A stretch of 51,418 bases of DNA, taken from the NCBI RefSeq assembly GCF_027853915.1, contig NZ_JAQGLA010000049.1:1-51418 (forward strand), written 5' to 3'. Positions 24,145 through 31,785 of the stretch are shown here, piece by piece. Origin of the DNA: Saccharopolyspora oryzae (GTDB taxonomy: Bacteria > Actinomycetota > Actinomycetes > Mycobacteriales > Pseudonocardiaceae). Within the stretch, counting starts at the first letter, position 1, and each line of letters opens with the position of its first letter. The translations under genes were made by a program, and so were the position numbers. Below the pieces are notes generated by a model. It had not been told where the DNA came from, searched no databases, and saw only the letters and a program-made list of their open reading frames with translations.

Positions 24145-25194
24145 TCAGCGGTTGTTGCGCGCCCGCCGTCGTCGCTGGTCCAGCCAGACAGCGATGACCA
24201 GCACCGCGCCCACCGCGATGGGCTGCCAGAACGGCCGCACGCCCGCCATCACGAACCCGGCGTCGAGCACCGCCGGGATGAACACGCCGATCACGCTGCC
24301 CAGCACCGTGCCGATGCCGCCGAACAGGCTGGTGCCGCCCAGCACGACCGCCGCGATCGCGTTGAGGTTGTCGTTGCTGTGGCCGCTGATCGTGGTGGTG
24401 CCGAAGTAGGCCAGCGACATGAACCCGGCCAACCCGGCCAGCACCCCGGTCAGGGTGTAGACGGCGATGAGGTGCCGGGTGACCTTGATGCCGCTGCGCC
24501 GGGCGGCTTCGGCGTTCGAGCCGATCGCGTAGGTGTAGCGGCCGAAGGTCGTGGTGTGCAGCAGCCAGATCGCCAGCAGCGTGACCACCGCGGCAAGGAT
24601 CACCAGGTTCGGCACGATCCCGAGCGAGGTGCCGGTGCCGAGCGTGCGGCGCAGCGCGTTGGGCACGGTGCGCACATCGACGCCGTTGGTGAGCAGCTGC
24701 GCGGTACCGAGTGCCGCCCCGAACGAGCCCAGCGTGACGATCAGCGCGGGCACCCGGGCCACCGCCACCAGCACGCCGTTGAGCACGCCCCACAGCGCGC
24801 CGCCGATCAGCGCCACGACCAGGCCGATGGCGATCACGCCCCAGCTCGCGCCGGTGGCGTCGCCGCCGCTGAGCCCTTCCATCGTCATCGCGGAGACGAC
24901 ACCGGAGAACACCAGCACCGAGCCCACCGACAGGTCGATGCCGGAGGTGATGATCACGAACGTCATGCCGACCGCGAGCATCAGCAGGGGAGCGGCCTGC
25001 ACCAGCAGGTTCTGCGCGTTGAACAGGGTGGGGAACGCGTCCGGGCGCAGCGCGCTGAACAGCGCGCACAGCGCGAGCAGCACCAGACCGGTCCACAGCG
25101 TGTTGGAGGAGGCCAGCTTCGCGCCGAGGCCCTTGCCCTGCGGCGCGAGCCCGCCGTCCACTTCGGACTTCCGGGTTTCCTGCTGGGTGGCCAT
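24145..25194 (-). CDS. Sugar ABC transporter permease (RbsC/FrcC type)
   Basis: This 349-residue membrane protein with about 9-10 helices forms the channel of a sugar ABC importer of the carbohydrate-uptake-2 class. Family marks are LLMLAVGMTFVIITSGIDLSVGSVL, VPALIVTLGS, TTFGRYTYAIGSNAEAARRSGI (the loop that contacts the ATPase) and AIAAVVLGGTSLFGGIGTVLGS. The ATG at 25194 overlaps the ATPase stop in TGATG, so translation is coupled; a longer frame upstream is antisense-like and lies inside the ATPase gene. Repeat copy C follows the stop. Confidence 0.9.
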   Translation of the reverse strand: MATQQETRKSEVDGGLAPQGKGLGAKLASSNTLWTGLVLLALCALFSALRPDAFPTLFNAQNLLVQAAPLLMLAVGMTFVIITSGIDLSVGSVLVFSGVVSAMTMEGLSGGDATGASWGVIAIGLVVALIGGALWGVLNGVLVAVARVPALIVTLGSFGAALGTAQLLTNGVDVRTVPNALRRTLGTGTSLGIVPNLVILAAVVTLLAIWLLHTTTFGRYTYAIGSNAEAARRSGIKVTRHLIAVYTLTGVLAGLAGFMSLAYFGTTTISGHSNDNLNAIAAVVLGGTSLFGGIGTVLGSVIGVFIPAVLDAGFVMAGVRPFWQPIAVGAVLVIAVWLDQRRRRARNNR

Positions 25195-25958
25195 CAGCTC
25201 GCGTCCTCCTGCGACAGCGCGCCGGTCATCGCACCGACGAGGTCCTCCAAGGTCGCTTCGGCGGCGTCGAACCGCGCGACCCGGCTGCCGAGGCGCAGCA
25301 CCTCGACCCGGTCCGCCACCGACAGCACTTCGGGCATGTTGTGGCTGATCAGCACCACTGCGATGCCGGTGTCGCGGACCCGGCGCACCACCTCCAGCAC
25401 GCGTTCGCGCTGCACGACGCCCAACGCGGCGGTCGGCTCGTCCATGAACACCAGCTTGTCGGCCCACGCCACCGACCGGGCCACCGCGACGCTTTGCCGC
25501 TGACCGCCGGACAGCGACCCGATCGGCACGCTCAGGTCCGGCAGCGACACCCCGAACTTGGCGAACTGCTCGGCGGCCTGCGCCCGCATCCCCGCCTTGT
25601 CCAGCATGCCGAGCTTGCCCAGCAGCCCCGGCCGCCGCAGCTCCCGCCCCAGGAACAGGTTCGCCGCCGGATCCAGGTCCGGGGCGACCGCGAGGTCCTG
25701 GTAGGCGGTCTCGATGCCGTGCGCGCGGGCGGTGGTGGGGGAGTCCAGCACCACCGGTTCACCCGCGACCCGGATCTCCCCGGAATCCGGTTGTTCCACC
25801 CCGGAGAGGCATTTGACCAGTGTGGACTTGCCGGCCCCGTTGTCGCCGATGAGCGCGACGACTTCGCCGGGGTGGACGGTGAACGAGGCGCCGCGCAGCG
25901 CTTCCACGCCGCCGTAGCGCTTGACCAGGTCGCGGGCTTCCAGCAGTGGTTCGGTCAT
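25194..25958 (-). CDS. Sugar ABC transporter ATP-binding protein (single domain, FrcA-like)
   Basis: This 254-residue ATPase energises the sugar importer. Walker A is GDNGAGKST, the signature is SLSGGQRQ, Walker B is LVFMDEPTA, and the switch histidine is in LISHNMPEV. It has one nucleotide-binding domain, unlike RbsA-type proteins with two, which points to the FrcA subgroup of fructose/mannose-type systems. Its ATG overlaps the isomerase stop by 4 nt (ATGA), and its stop overlaps the permease start. Confidence 0.9.
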   Translation of the reverse strand: MTEPLLEARDLVKRYGGVEALRGASFTVHPGEVVALIGDNGAGKSTLVKCLSGVEQPDSGEIRVAGEPVVLDSPTTARAHGIETAYQDLAVAPDLDPAANLFLGRELRRPGLLGKLGMLDKAGMRAQAAEQFAKFGVSLPDLSVPIGSLSGGQRQSVAVARSVAWADKLVFMDEPTAALGVVQRERVLEVVRRVRDTGIAVVLISHNMPEVLSVADRVEVLRLGSRVARFDAAEATLEDLVGAMTGALSQEDAS

Positions 25959-26998
25959 ATCCGGCTCCCTGCGGACGGTGGGCGGCAGTGCACCGCGGTC
26001 AGATCGCCCTCGAGCTGCGCGGCCCCGGCTGCGTGCGGGACCACCGCGGTGGTGCCGCGTCGCAGTTCGAGGTCGCTCCCGTCGTCGGAGCGGAGCTTCC
26101 CGCTGCCGTCCAACACGATCAGCACCCCGAAGGAAGGTTCAAGCTCGACCGAGCCGTGCAGGCGATCAGCGCGGAAGAAGGGTTCGGCGTCCTCGGCCAG
26201 CAGCCCGACCCGTGCCGCGTCCTGGTCCGCGGTGCGCTTGATCAGCGAGGTCAGCACGGCGTCGTCGAAACCGCTGCGGTTGAGGGTCTGCAGCGCGGTC
26301 CGCTGGTCCATGCCGAGGAACGCGCTCTCGGCGTCGGACAGGAAGCCCTGCCACTCCAACGTGACGGAGAAGTCCGTCGGCTGCTGCAGCTCGACGATGA
26401 ACACGCCCTCGCCGATCGCGTGCGGGGTGCCGGCGGGCACGTGCACGGTGTCGCCGGGGCGCACCGGGATCTCGTTCAGCGACCCCAGCAGAGCGGAGGA
26501 GTCCTGGGTGCTCACCCAGCGCTCGACCACCTCGGGCGCCACGTCGTCCCGGAAACCCAGGTACACCACGGGATTCGGGCCGCTGGTGCCGACCACGATC
26601 CACGCCTCGGTCTTGCCGAACCGCGAACCCAGGTGCTGCTGGGCGAACCGGTCCGACGGGTGGCAGTGCACCGGCAGCCGCTGCCCGGCGTCGAGCAGCT
26701 TGACCAGCAGCGCCGTGCTGTCGCCGAACTCGGCGACGTGCTCGGCACCCAGCCACTGCTCGGGAGCCTCGTGCACCGCGTCGCGCAGCCAACGCCCGTC
26801 GGGCAGCCGCGACAGCCCCGACTCGGACTGCCCGAACCGCGTCGTGGTGGACCCGACCCAGTCCTCCGGGCCGAACGCGCGATCGTCACCGCCGCCGCGC
26901 AGCGCCGCGATGGACGCGCCACCGCGGTAGAACTGCTGCGGTTGGTTGGCGGGCAGGACGATCGCCCGCACCGACTGGTCATCGTGGACAGAACTCAA
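25955..26998 (-). CDS. manA: Class I mannose-6-phosphate isomerase
   Basis: This 347-residue zinc cupin enzyme would interconvert mannose-6-phosphate and fructose-6-phosphate. LPVHCHPSDRFAQ holds the metal-binding His pair, GKTEAWIVV the Glu, and VPAGTPHAIGEGVFIVELQQPTDFS the last His and the active-site segment. The start is the TTG at 26998 with GGAGAGG 7 nt upstream; it overlaps the LacI stop as TTGA. The position at the head of the transporter genes suggests that mannose or a mannose derivative is the imported sugar (inference). Confidence 0.85.
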   Translation of the reverse strand: MSSVHDDQSVRAIVLPANQPQQFYRGGASIAALRGGGDDRAFGPEDWVGSTTTRFGQSESGLSRLPDGRWLRDAVHEAPEQWLGAEHVAEFGDSTALLVKLLDAGQRLPVHCHPSDRFAQQHLGSRFGKTEAWIVVGTSGPNPVVYLGFRDDVAPEVVERWVSTQDSSALLGSLNEIPVRPGDTVHVPAGTPHAIGEGVFIVELQQPTDFSVTLEWQGFLSDAESAFLGMDQRTALQTLNRSGFDDAVLTSLIKRTADQDAARVGLLAEDAEPFFRADRLHGSVELEPSFGVLIVLDGSGKLRSDDGSDLELRRGTTAVVPHAAGAAQLEGDLTAVHCRPPSAGSRI

Positions 26999-28011
26999 CG
27001 TGCAACCTCTCCAGAACCTCGGGCCAGCAGCCGAGTGGGGACGACGATGCGGCGTGGTGCGGTGCGGTCGCCGTCGAGCCGCGAGAACAGCAGCTCGGCG
27101 GCCGACCGGCCCAGCGCCGTCGTTTCGTGGGTGACGACCGTGATCGGCGGATCCAGCAGATCGGCCAGCTCGAAGTCGTCGAAACCCACCAGCGCCGGGC
27201 GGTCGGCCCGCCCGGCCAGGGCGCGCAGCGCTTGGATGGTGATCCGGTTGTTGCCGGTCACCAGCGCGGTCGCGCGCCGCAGGGTGGTGCTCAGCGCCTC
27301 GGCCACCGACTCGTCGGTGTGCGGGCCCATCAGCACCAGGTCGGATTCGAACGGCACCCCCGCCCGCGCGCAGCCCTCGCGGAACCCGCGCAGCCGCTCG
27401 GCGGCGGTGTGGATCTCGGGGGCATCGCCCAGGAACGCGATCTGCTGGTGCCCGTGCTCGGCGAGGTGCTGCGCGGCGAGCGCGGTGCCGCCGGAGTTGT
27501 CGATGAGCACGGCGTCGGCGTCGAGGTTGCCGGGCGGGCGGTCCACGAACACCACCGGTGTGCCCGCGTTGATCTCGTGCGCGATGTAGCCGTGCTGGTG
27601 ACCGGCGGGGACGACGATCAGCCCGTCGACGCGGCGGGCGCAGAACTCCAGCACCAGCTCGCGCTCCCGCGCCGGGTCCTCGTCGGACGAACCGGTGAGC
27701 ACCTGCTTGCCGCGGGTCCGGGCGACTTCCTCCACCGCGCGGGTCAGCACCGAGTAGAAGGGGTTCGCGAGGTCCTCCAGGACCAGGCCCAGCGTGCCGG
27801 TCCCGGTGCCGCGCCGGAGGTTGCGGGCGCTGAGGTTGCGCCGGAAGCCCAGCTGGTCGATCGCGGACAGCACGCGTTCCGCCGTGGCCGGGGTGACGCC
27901 GCTCTCGGCGTTGACGACCCGCGACACGGTTTTGATGCTCACGCCGGCCAGCCGCGCCACGTCGCTCATCGTGGCGCGCCGGACGTTCCCGGAGTCAGAC
28001 AACGTTGTCAT
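26995..28011 (-). CDS. LacI-family transcriptional regulator
   Basis: This 338-residue repressor starts the sugar operon. It has the LacI helix-turn-helix (TMSDVARLAGVSIKTVSRVVN), the hinge FRRNLSARNLRRGTGTGTLG and a sugar-binding domain with FVDRPPGN and ALVGFDDFELADLLDPPITVV. Two matching dyads GACAANNTTGTC at 27998-28009 and 28118-28129, one over its own first codons, predict autorepression with looping. ATG 28011 was preferred; GTG-type start 28023 would add four residues. Its stop overlaps the isomerase start. Confidence 0.9.
   Translation of the reverse strand: MTTLSDSGNVRRATMSDVARLAGVSIKTVSRVVNAESGVTPATAERVLSAIDQLGFRRNLSARNLRRGTGTGTLGLVLEDLANPFYSVLTRAVEEVARTRGKQVLTGSSDEDPARERELVLEFCARRVDGLIVVPAGHQHGYIAHEINAGTPVVFVDRPPGNLDADAVLIDNSGGTALAAQHLAEHGHQQIAFLGDAPEIHTAAERLRGFREGCARAGVPFESDLVLMGPHTDESVAEALSTTLRRATALVTGNNRITIQALRALAGRADRPALVGFDDFELADLLDPPITVVTHETTALGRSAAELLFSRLDGDRTAPRRIVVPTRLLARGSGEVAR
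27998..28009. promoter_or_regulatory. LacI-type operator O1
   Basis: GACAACGTTGTC is a perfect 12-bp palindrome covering codons 1-5 of the LacI gene. It matches the GACAAnnTTGTC dyad at 28118 and the general LacI-family operator form. Confidence 0.7.
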
Positions 28012-28117
28012 GGCGTGCGGCATTGCACCCCACCCCGCCGACCGATGTCAATCCCGCCGCACGCCAATGCCTCCACCCGGCCCCGCAGCGCCAGCCGATC
28101 GGCCCAACCGGCCCGTT

Positions 28118-28129
28118 GACAAGGTTGTC
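28118..28129. promoter_or_regulatory. LacI-type operator O2
   Basis: GACAAGGTTGTC repeats the O1 dyad 120 bp away (centre to centre, close to 11.5 helical turns). It is upstream of the LacI start and 27 nt before the divergent cutA start, so it may affect both. Confidence 0.65.
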
Positions 28130-28156
28130 CGGATGGCGGCTGGTTACGCTGGGGGA

Positions 28157-28474
28157 ATGGCTGATCATGTGCAGGTCGTGACCACGACCGACTCCGAGGA
28201 GTCCGCCGCCGAGCTGGCGCGCGGCGTCGTCGAGGCCGCGCTGGGCGCCTGCGTGCAGGTCGTGCCGATCCGCAGCTTCTACGTCTGGGAGGGCGCGGCG
28301 CAGGACGACCCGGAGTGGCAGCTGCAGATCAAGACCTCCGCCGCCCGGCTGCCCGCGCTCGTCGAGCACCTGAAGGCCGTGCACGGCTACGACGTCCCGG
28401 AGATCATCGCCACCCCGATCATCGGGGGGAATCCCGACTACCTGTCCTGGGTGGACGACCAGACCCGCGCTTAG
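28157..28474 (+). CDS. cutA: Divalent-cation tolerance protein CutA
   Basis: This 105-residue protein belongs to the CutA1 family, a small trimeric ferredoxin-like fold of uncertain cellular role. Family features are QVVTTTDSEESAAELARGVVEAALGACVQVVPIRSFYVWEG, the strand EWQLQIKTSAARLPALVEHLKAVHGYDVPEIIATPI, and GNPDYLSWV. TACGCT six bases before the ATG suggests a leaderless transcript, though GGGGGA there could act as a ribosome site. It is divergent from the LacI gene. Confidence 0.9.
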   Translation: MADHVQVVTTTDSEESAAELARGVVEAALGACVQVVPIRSFYVWEGAAQDDPEWQLQIKTSAARLPALVEHLKAVHGYDVPEIIATPIIGGNPDYLSWVDDQTRA

Positions 28475-28551
28475 CGGCACCGGCGGCCGGGTGAGGCGCG
28501 TCACCGGGCACACTCGCAGGAAGTGCCGTTCTAGACGGAAGTGGGGTCGAC

Positions 28552-28911
28552 GTGCCGCGGACTCATGCCGGTTGGTTCCGGTTGGTGGCGATCGCCGAAG
28601 CGTTCTCGTGGGTGGGGCTGCTGGCGGCGATGGCGTTCAAGTACGGCCTGGGCATGCCGGCCGGCGTGACGGTGATGGGCTGGATCCACGGCGCGATCTT
28701 CACCGCCTACGTGGTGACCTGCCTGGTCGTCTTCAGCCCGTTCCGCTGGCGCTTCTGGGTGCTGGTCCTGGCGCTGGTCGCCTCGGTCCCGCCCCTGGCA
28801 ACGGTGTGGTTCGAGCGCTGGGCCAACCGCCGAGGCCTGCTCACCGAGTCCGACTCCGAAGACCCCACCTTCTGGGGCAAGGTCCGCTACGCCTTCCGCG
28901 AGCTCAACTAG
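28552..28911 (+). CDS. DUF3817 integral membrane protein
   Basis: This 119-residue membrane protein has three hydrophobic segments and the DUF3817 signature: RLVAIAEAFSWVGLLAAMAFKYGL, GWIHGAIFTAYVVTCLVV and LASVPPLATVWFERW. The function is not known. DUF3817, MarR and the MTH1187-type protein found here (28552-29931) are a recurrent actinobacterial neighbourhood, as I recall from Streptomyces. It converges with the MarR gene. Confidence 0.85.
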   Translation: MPRTHAGWFRLVAIAEAFSWVGLLAAMAFKYGLGMPAGVTVMGWIHGAIFTAYVVTCLVVFSPFRWRFWVLVLALVASVPPLATVWFERWANRRGLLTESDSEDPTFWGKVRYAFRELN

Positions 28912-28950
28912 GCGTACGTACTCCGCAAGCGGCGCGAGCCGCGACCCGCT

Positions 28951-28967
28951 CCGTCACGCAGAACGAG
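28951..28967. repeat. Possible solo end of the structured repeat
   Basis: Seventeen bases, ccgtcacgcagaacgag, match 14 of 17 positions of the 3' end of repeat copy D (44804-44820) and the complement of the 5' ends of A and B. It lies between the convergent DUF3817 and MarR genes. It is too short for certainty. Confidence 0.35.
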
Positions 28968-28981
28968 GTTGGAAAACATCA

Positions 28982-29482
28982 TCAGAAGTCGCCGGCGGCG
29001 TGGCGGACCTTGCCCAGCAGTTCGGTGAGCTGCTGGGTCTGGCGTTCGGTGATGCCGCGCAAGCCGAAGTCGATCTCGTTGACGGACTCGGTGGCCTTCT
29101 TCATCAGGTCCCGGCCGTCCTCGGTGATCTCGACCAGGGTGGTGCGCCGGTCGGTGGGGTGCGGCATCCGCCGCACCAGGCTGTCCTGCTCGAGCCGGTC
29201 GACGATGTTGGTGACGCTGGTCGGGTGCAGCTGGAGCCGGTCGCCCATGACCCGCATGGGCAGGCTGCCGCGCCGCGAGAAGGTCAGCAGCACCAGCGCC
29301 TCGTAGCGGGCGAACGTCAGGTTGTGCGGCCGGAGCGCGTTGTCGACCGCGGACTGCAGGATCTGCTGCACCCTCATCACGCTGGTGACCGCGGCCATCG
29401 TCGTCGACGGGCCTACCCGTTCGGCCCAGATCTCGGCCGCGCGGGCGATGGGGTCGAAGGGCAGCGGGCTACGGGTGCTCAT
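28982..29482 (-). CDS. MarR-family transcriptional regulator (AbsC-like by context)
   Basis: This 166-residue winged-helix regulator contains VMRVQQILQSAVDNALRPHNLTFARYEALVLLTFSRRGSLPMRVMGDRLQLHPTSVTNIVDRLEQDSLVRR and the wing DRRTTLVEITEDG. Its setting beside DUF3817 and an MTH1187-type gene, near a thiolase and epimerase, resembles that of Streptomyces coelicolor AbsC, a pleiotropic regulator of antibiotic production; orthology is not proven. TAGCGT eight bases before the ATG at 29482 suggests a leaderless transcript. A longer upstream frame has no support. Confidence 0.8.
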   Translation of the reverse strand: MSTRSPLPFDPIARAAEIWAERVGPSTTMAAVTSVMRVQQILQSAVDNALRPHNLTFARYEALVLLTFSRRGSLPMRVMGDRLQLHPTSVTNIVDRLEQDSLVRRMPHPTDRRTTLVEITEDGRDLMKKATESVNEIDFGLRGITERQTQQLTELLGKVRHAAGDF

Positions 29483-29628
29483 GGTGTTCGACGCTAGCAG
29501 CGGTTTCCCGTCCGGTCGTGGGCTGTGGTGCCGTGGGCGGGGGAATCGGCGACAGTGGTTGCGTTGGTGGCGCATGATCACAGCGCCCGGTGGCACCGGT
29601 CGCCGGGCAGGAGAATGGAGGAGCAGAC

Positions 29629-29931
29629 GTGCTGGTGGCGTTCAGCGTGGCCCCGAGCGGGGTCGGTGAGAGCGACAGCGTCAGCGAAGCGGTGGCGGCT
29701 GCGGTGAAGGTGGTCCGGGAGTCCGGCCTGCCGCACGAGACGACCTCGATGTTCACCACGATCGAGGGCGAGTGGGACGAGGTCATGGACGTGGTGAAGC
29801 GGGCCACCGAGGCAGCGTCGGCCGGAGCCCCGCGCACCAGCCTGGTGCTCAAGGCCGACATCCGGCCGGGCCACACCGGCCAGCTGAAGGCGAAGGTGGA
29901 GCGGGTCGAGAACCACCTGCGGGAGCAGTGA
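29629..29931 (+). CDS. MTH1187-family (thiamine-binding, YkoF-like) protein
   Basis: This 100-residue ferredoxin-like protein is of the DUF77/MTH1187 family, members of which bind thiamine or related cations. It reads [59 protein letters not shown] and ends [20 protein letters not shown], close to the family consensus. GGAGGAG with 6-7 nt spacing selects GTG 29629. A strong terminator follows. Confidence 0.85.
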   Translation: MLVAFSVAPSGVGESDSVSEAVAAAVKVVRESGLPHETTSMFTTIEGEWDEVMDVVKRATEAASAGAPRTSLVLKADIRPGHTGQLKAKVERVENHLREQ

Positions 29932-29973
29932 CGCAGTTCTGGCATGCATAAGGGAAGACAAGGACCTGAAAAA

Positions 29974-30007
29974 ACCGGGGCGGTGTCGGCATCGACACCG
30001 CCCCGGT
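29974..30007. terminator. Bidirectional intrinsic terminator
   Basis: A perfect 15-bp stem (ACCGGGGCGGTGTCG with its complement) has a GCAT loop, is preceded by an A-run and followed by CTTTTT. It serves the thiamine-binding protein gene on the plus strand and the small secreted protein gene (30037) on the minus strand. Confidence 0.9.
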
Positions 30008-30036
30008 CTTTTTCAGCTCGCTGGCTGCGACAACCC

Positions 30037-30291
30037 TCAGAGCTTCGGGTGGTCGACGACCGGCGCGTTGAGGCAGTTGTTCGCCTGCGGCGACAGGATC
30101 GGGACGACGACGCCGATGGCGGCACCAACGTTGTTGCCGCACGCCTGCACCGGAACGGCGCTGATGTTGTTGTCGTCGACGGCGTTGATGCCGTTGTTGT
30201 CGGCGCTGTCCGCGAACGCGGCGGTGCCCAGGGTCACGACGCCGAGAGCGGCGGCACCGGCGACACCGGCAACACGGGTAGCAATACGCAC
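30037..30291 (-). CDS. Small secreted protein, chaplin-like
   Basis: This 84-residue protein has a signal peptide (MRIATRVAGVAGAAALGVVTLGTAAFA, cut before DSA) and a mature part of about 57 residues. The mature part is Asn/Val/Ala-rich with two cysteines in PVQACGNNVGAAIGVVV..NNC. The CGN...N-C spacing with a hydrophobic stretch between is reminiscent of chaplins, the surface amyloids of aerial hyphae, but the match is weak. GAGAGGT lies before the GTG start. The leader region 30292-30400 contains a hairpin around 30348-30383. Confidence 0.6.
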   Translation of the reverse strand: MRIATRVAGVAGAAALGVVTLGTAAFADSADNNGINAVDDNNISAVPVQACGNNVGAAIGVVVPILSPQANNCLNAPVVDHPKL

Positions 30292-30580
30292 TGTTTCGTA
30301 CCTCTCGTCGAACTACTTTCAGGAGGTCCACCAAACGGAGGCCCCGAAGGCCCGCGCGAGACCATCAGTCCTCGCGGGCTCTGCCATGTCCTTCGGTGGT
30401 GAAACCGGCGGAACTTGAGAGTTCTTGAGCGGCTTCCACTCCATAGAGGGAAGTTGTTCACTGTTTCGAGTTGATCTGCGGAGTTCACGGCGTGTCTGGC
30501 TTGGCCAGGCGGTGTCGCCACCCGTCGAACATCGACCGCCCTGCCGCCGCCCGCCTGGTGGAACGTGTCAGGATGGGGGT

Positions 30581-31549
30581 GTGACGAGGCCGGATCCACG
30601 CCAGAACGCAGCAGCAATGTCCGCCGCGATGGCGGGCGCAGTCGACTTGTCGGCCCTGAAGAACCGGGCCGAGGCCAACGCTCGCGCAGCCGCGCAGCCG
30701 CCCGCCGCCGCTGGCGAAGGTGGTGCCGCGCCCGCGAGCGCAGCGGTCATCGACGTCACCGAGGCCAACTTCCAGGACGAGGTCGTCGAGCGCTCCCTGC
30801 AGGTTCCGGTGGTCGTCGACCTGTGGGCGACCTGGTGCGGACCGTGCAAGCAGCTCTCCCCGGTGCTCGAGCGCCTGGCCCAGGAGGGTGGCGGCTCGTG
30901 GGTGCTGGCGAAGGTCGACGTCGACGCCAACCCGCGGATCGCGCAGCTCTTCCAGGTGCAGTCGGTGCCGATGGTCATCGCGATCGCCGGCGGGCAGCCG
31001 GTGGACGCGTTCAACGGCGCGCTCCCGGAACCGCAGATCCGCCAGTGGATCACCGAGCTGCTCAACGCCCTGCGCGACCAGATGCCCGGCATCCGCGCCG
31101 CGGAGCAGGGCGGTGCGGCCGAGCCGGTCGAGGAGCCCGAGGACCCGCGGTTCACCGCCGCTGAGGACGCGCTGGAGCGCGGCGACTACGCCGCCGCCGA
31201 GGACGCGTACCAGAAGATCCTGGACGCCGAGCCGAACAACGAGCTGGCCAAGGCCGCGCTCGCGCAGGTCCGGTTCTCCGCGCGCGCCGAGCAGGCCGAC
31301 CCGACCGCGATCGAGCGGGCCGACGCCGCCCCCGAGGACATCGACGCCCAGCTGGCCGCGTCCGACGCCGAGCTGGCCATCGGCAAGGTCGAAGAGGCCT
31401 TCAGCCGGCTGATCCAGACGGTCAAGCGCACTTCGGGCGACGAGCGCGACCGCGTCCGCCGCCACCTCGTCGAGTCCTTCGAGGTCTTCCCGGAGGGCGA
31501 CGAGCGGGTCAGCGCCGCCCGCCGGGCCCTGGCCAGCGCCCTGTTCTGA
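30581..31549 (+). CDS. Thioredoxin-TPR protein (YbbN/CnoX-like)
   Basis: This 322-residue protein has an Ala-rich N-terminal region. A thioredoxin domain with the intact active site WCGPCK (Cys86, Cys89) in [24 protein letters not shown] follows, and then C-terminal TPR-like helices ([30 protein letters not shown]). Relatives (YbbN/CnoX) act as redox chaperones; unlike CnoX, both cysteines are present. The GTG at 30581 has CAGGAT at leaderless spacing; the open frame before it lacks support. A perfect hairpin terminator follows. Confidence 0.85.
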   Translation: MTRPDPRQNAAAMSAAMAGAVDLSALKNRAEANARAAAQPPAAAGEGGAAPASAAVIDVTEANFQDEVVERSLQVPVVVDLWATWCGPCKQLSPVLERLAQEGGGSWVLAKVDVDANPRIAQLFQVQSVPMVIAIAGGQPVDAFNGALPEPQIRQWITELLNALRDQMPGIRAAEQGGAAEPVEEPEDPRFTAAEDALERGDYAAAEDAYQKILDAEPNNELAKAALAQVRFSARAEQADPTAIERADAAPEDIDAQLAASDAELAIGKVEEAFSRLIQTVKRTSGDERDRVRRHLVESFEVFPEGDERVSAARRALASALF

Positions 31550-31556
31550 GCCTCCC

Positions 31557-31598
31557 GACAGCGGCCCGCCACCCAGCACCGGGTGGCGGGCCGCTGTC
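31557..31598 (+). terminator. Hairpin terminator of the thioredoxin gene
   Basis: A perfect 18-bp stem (GACAGCGGCCCGCCACCC and complement) with the loop agcacc starts 7 nt after the stop at 31549 and is followed by a short GTT stretch. Confidence 0.85.
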
Positions 31599-31736
31599 GT
31601 TCCCGCGAGGTCAGGTGAGCATGCAGTCGTGCACCGCGGGCGTGTCATCGCACAGGCCTGCCGCAGCGCACTGCTCGGCCCGGCGTTTGACCGTGGGACG
31701 CAGTCGTCGCGTTCTGGTTGCTCGGGCCTGAAAAGC

Positions 31737-31770
31737 AGCAGTGCCGCCCCGGTCGCGGGACGGCACTGCT
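31737..31770 (-). terminator. Hairpin terminator of the zinc-peptidase gene
   Basis: A 10-bp stem (AGCAGTGCCG with CGGCACTGCT) lies 16 nt beyond the stop at 31786 of the minus-strand lipoprotein gene, followed on that strand by TTTTC. Confidence 0.75.
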
Positions 31771-31785
31771 CGGCTGGGGTTCAGA

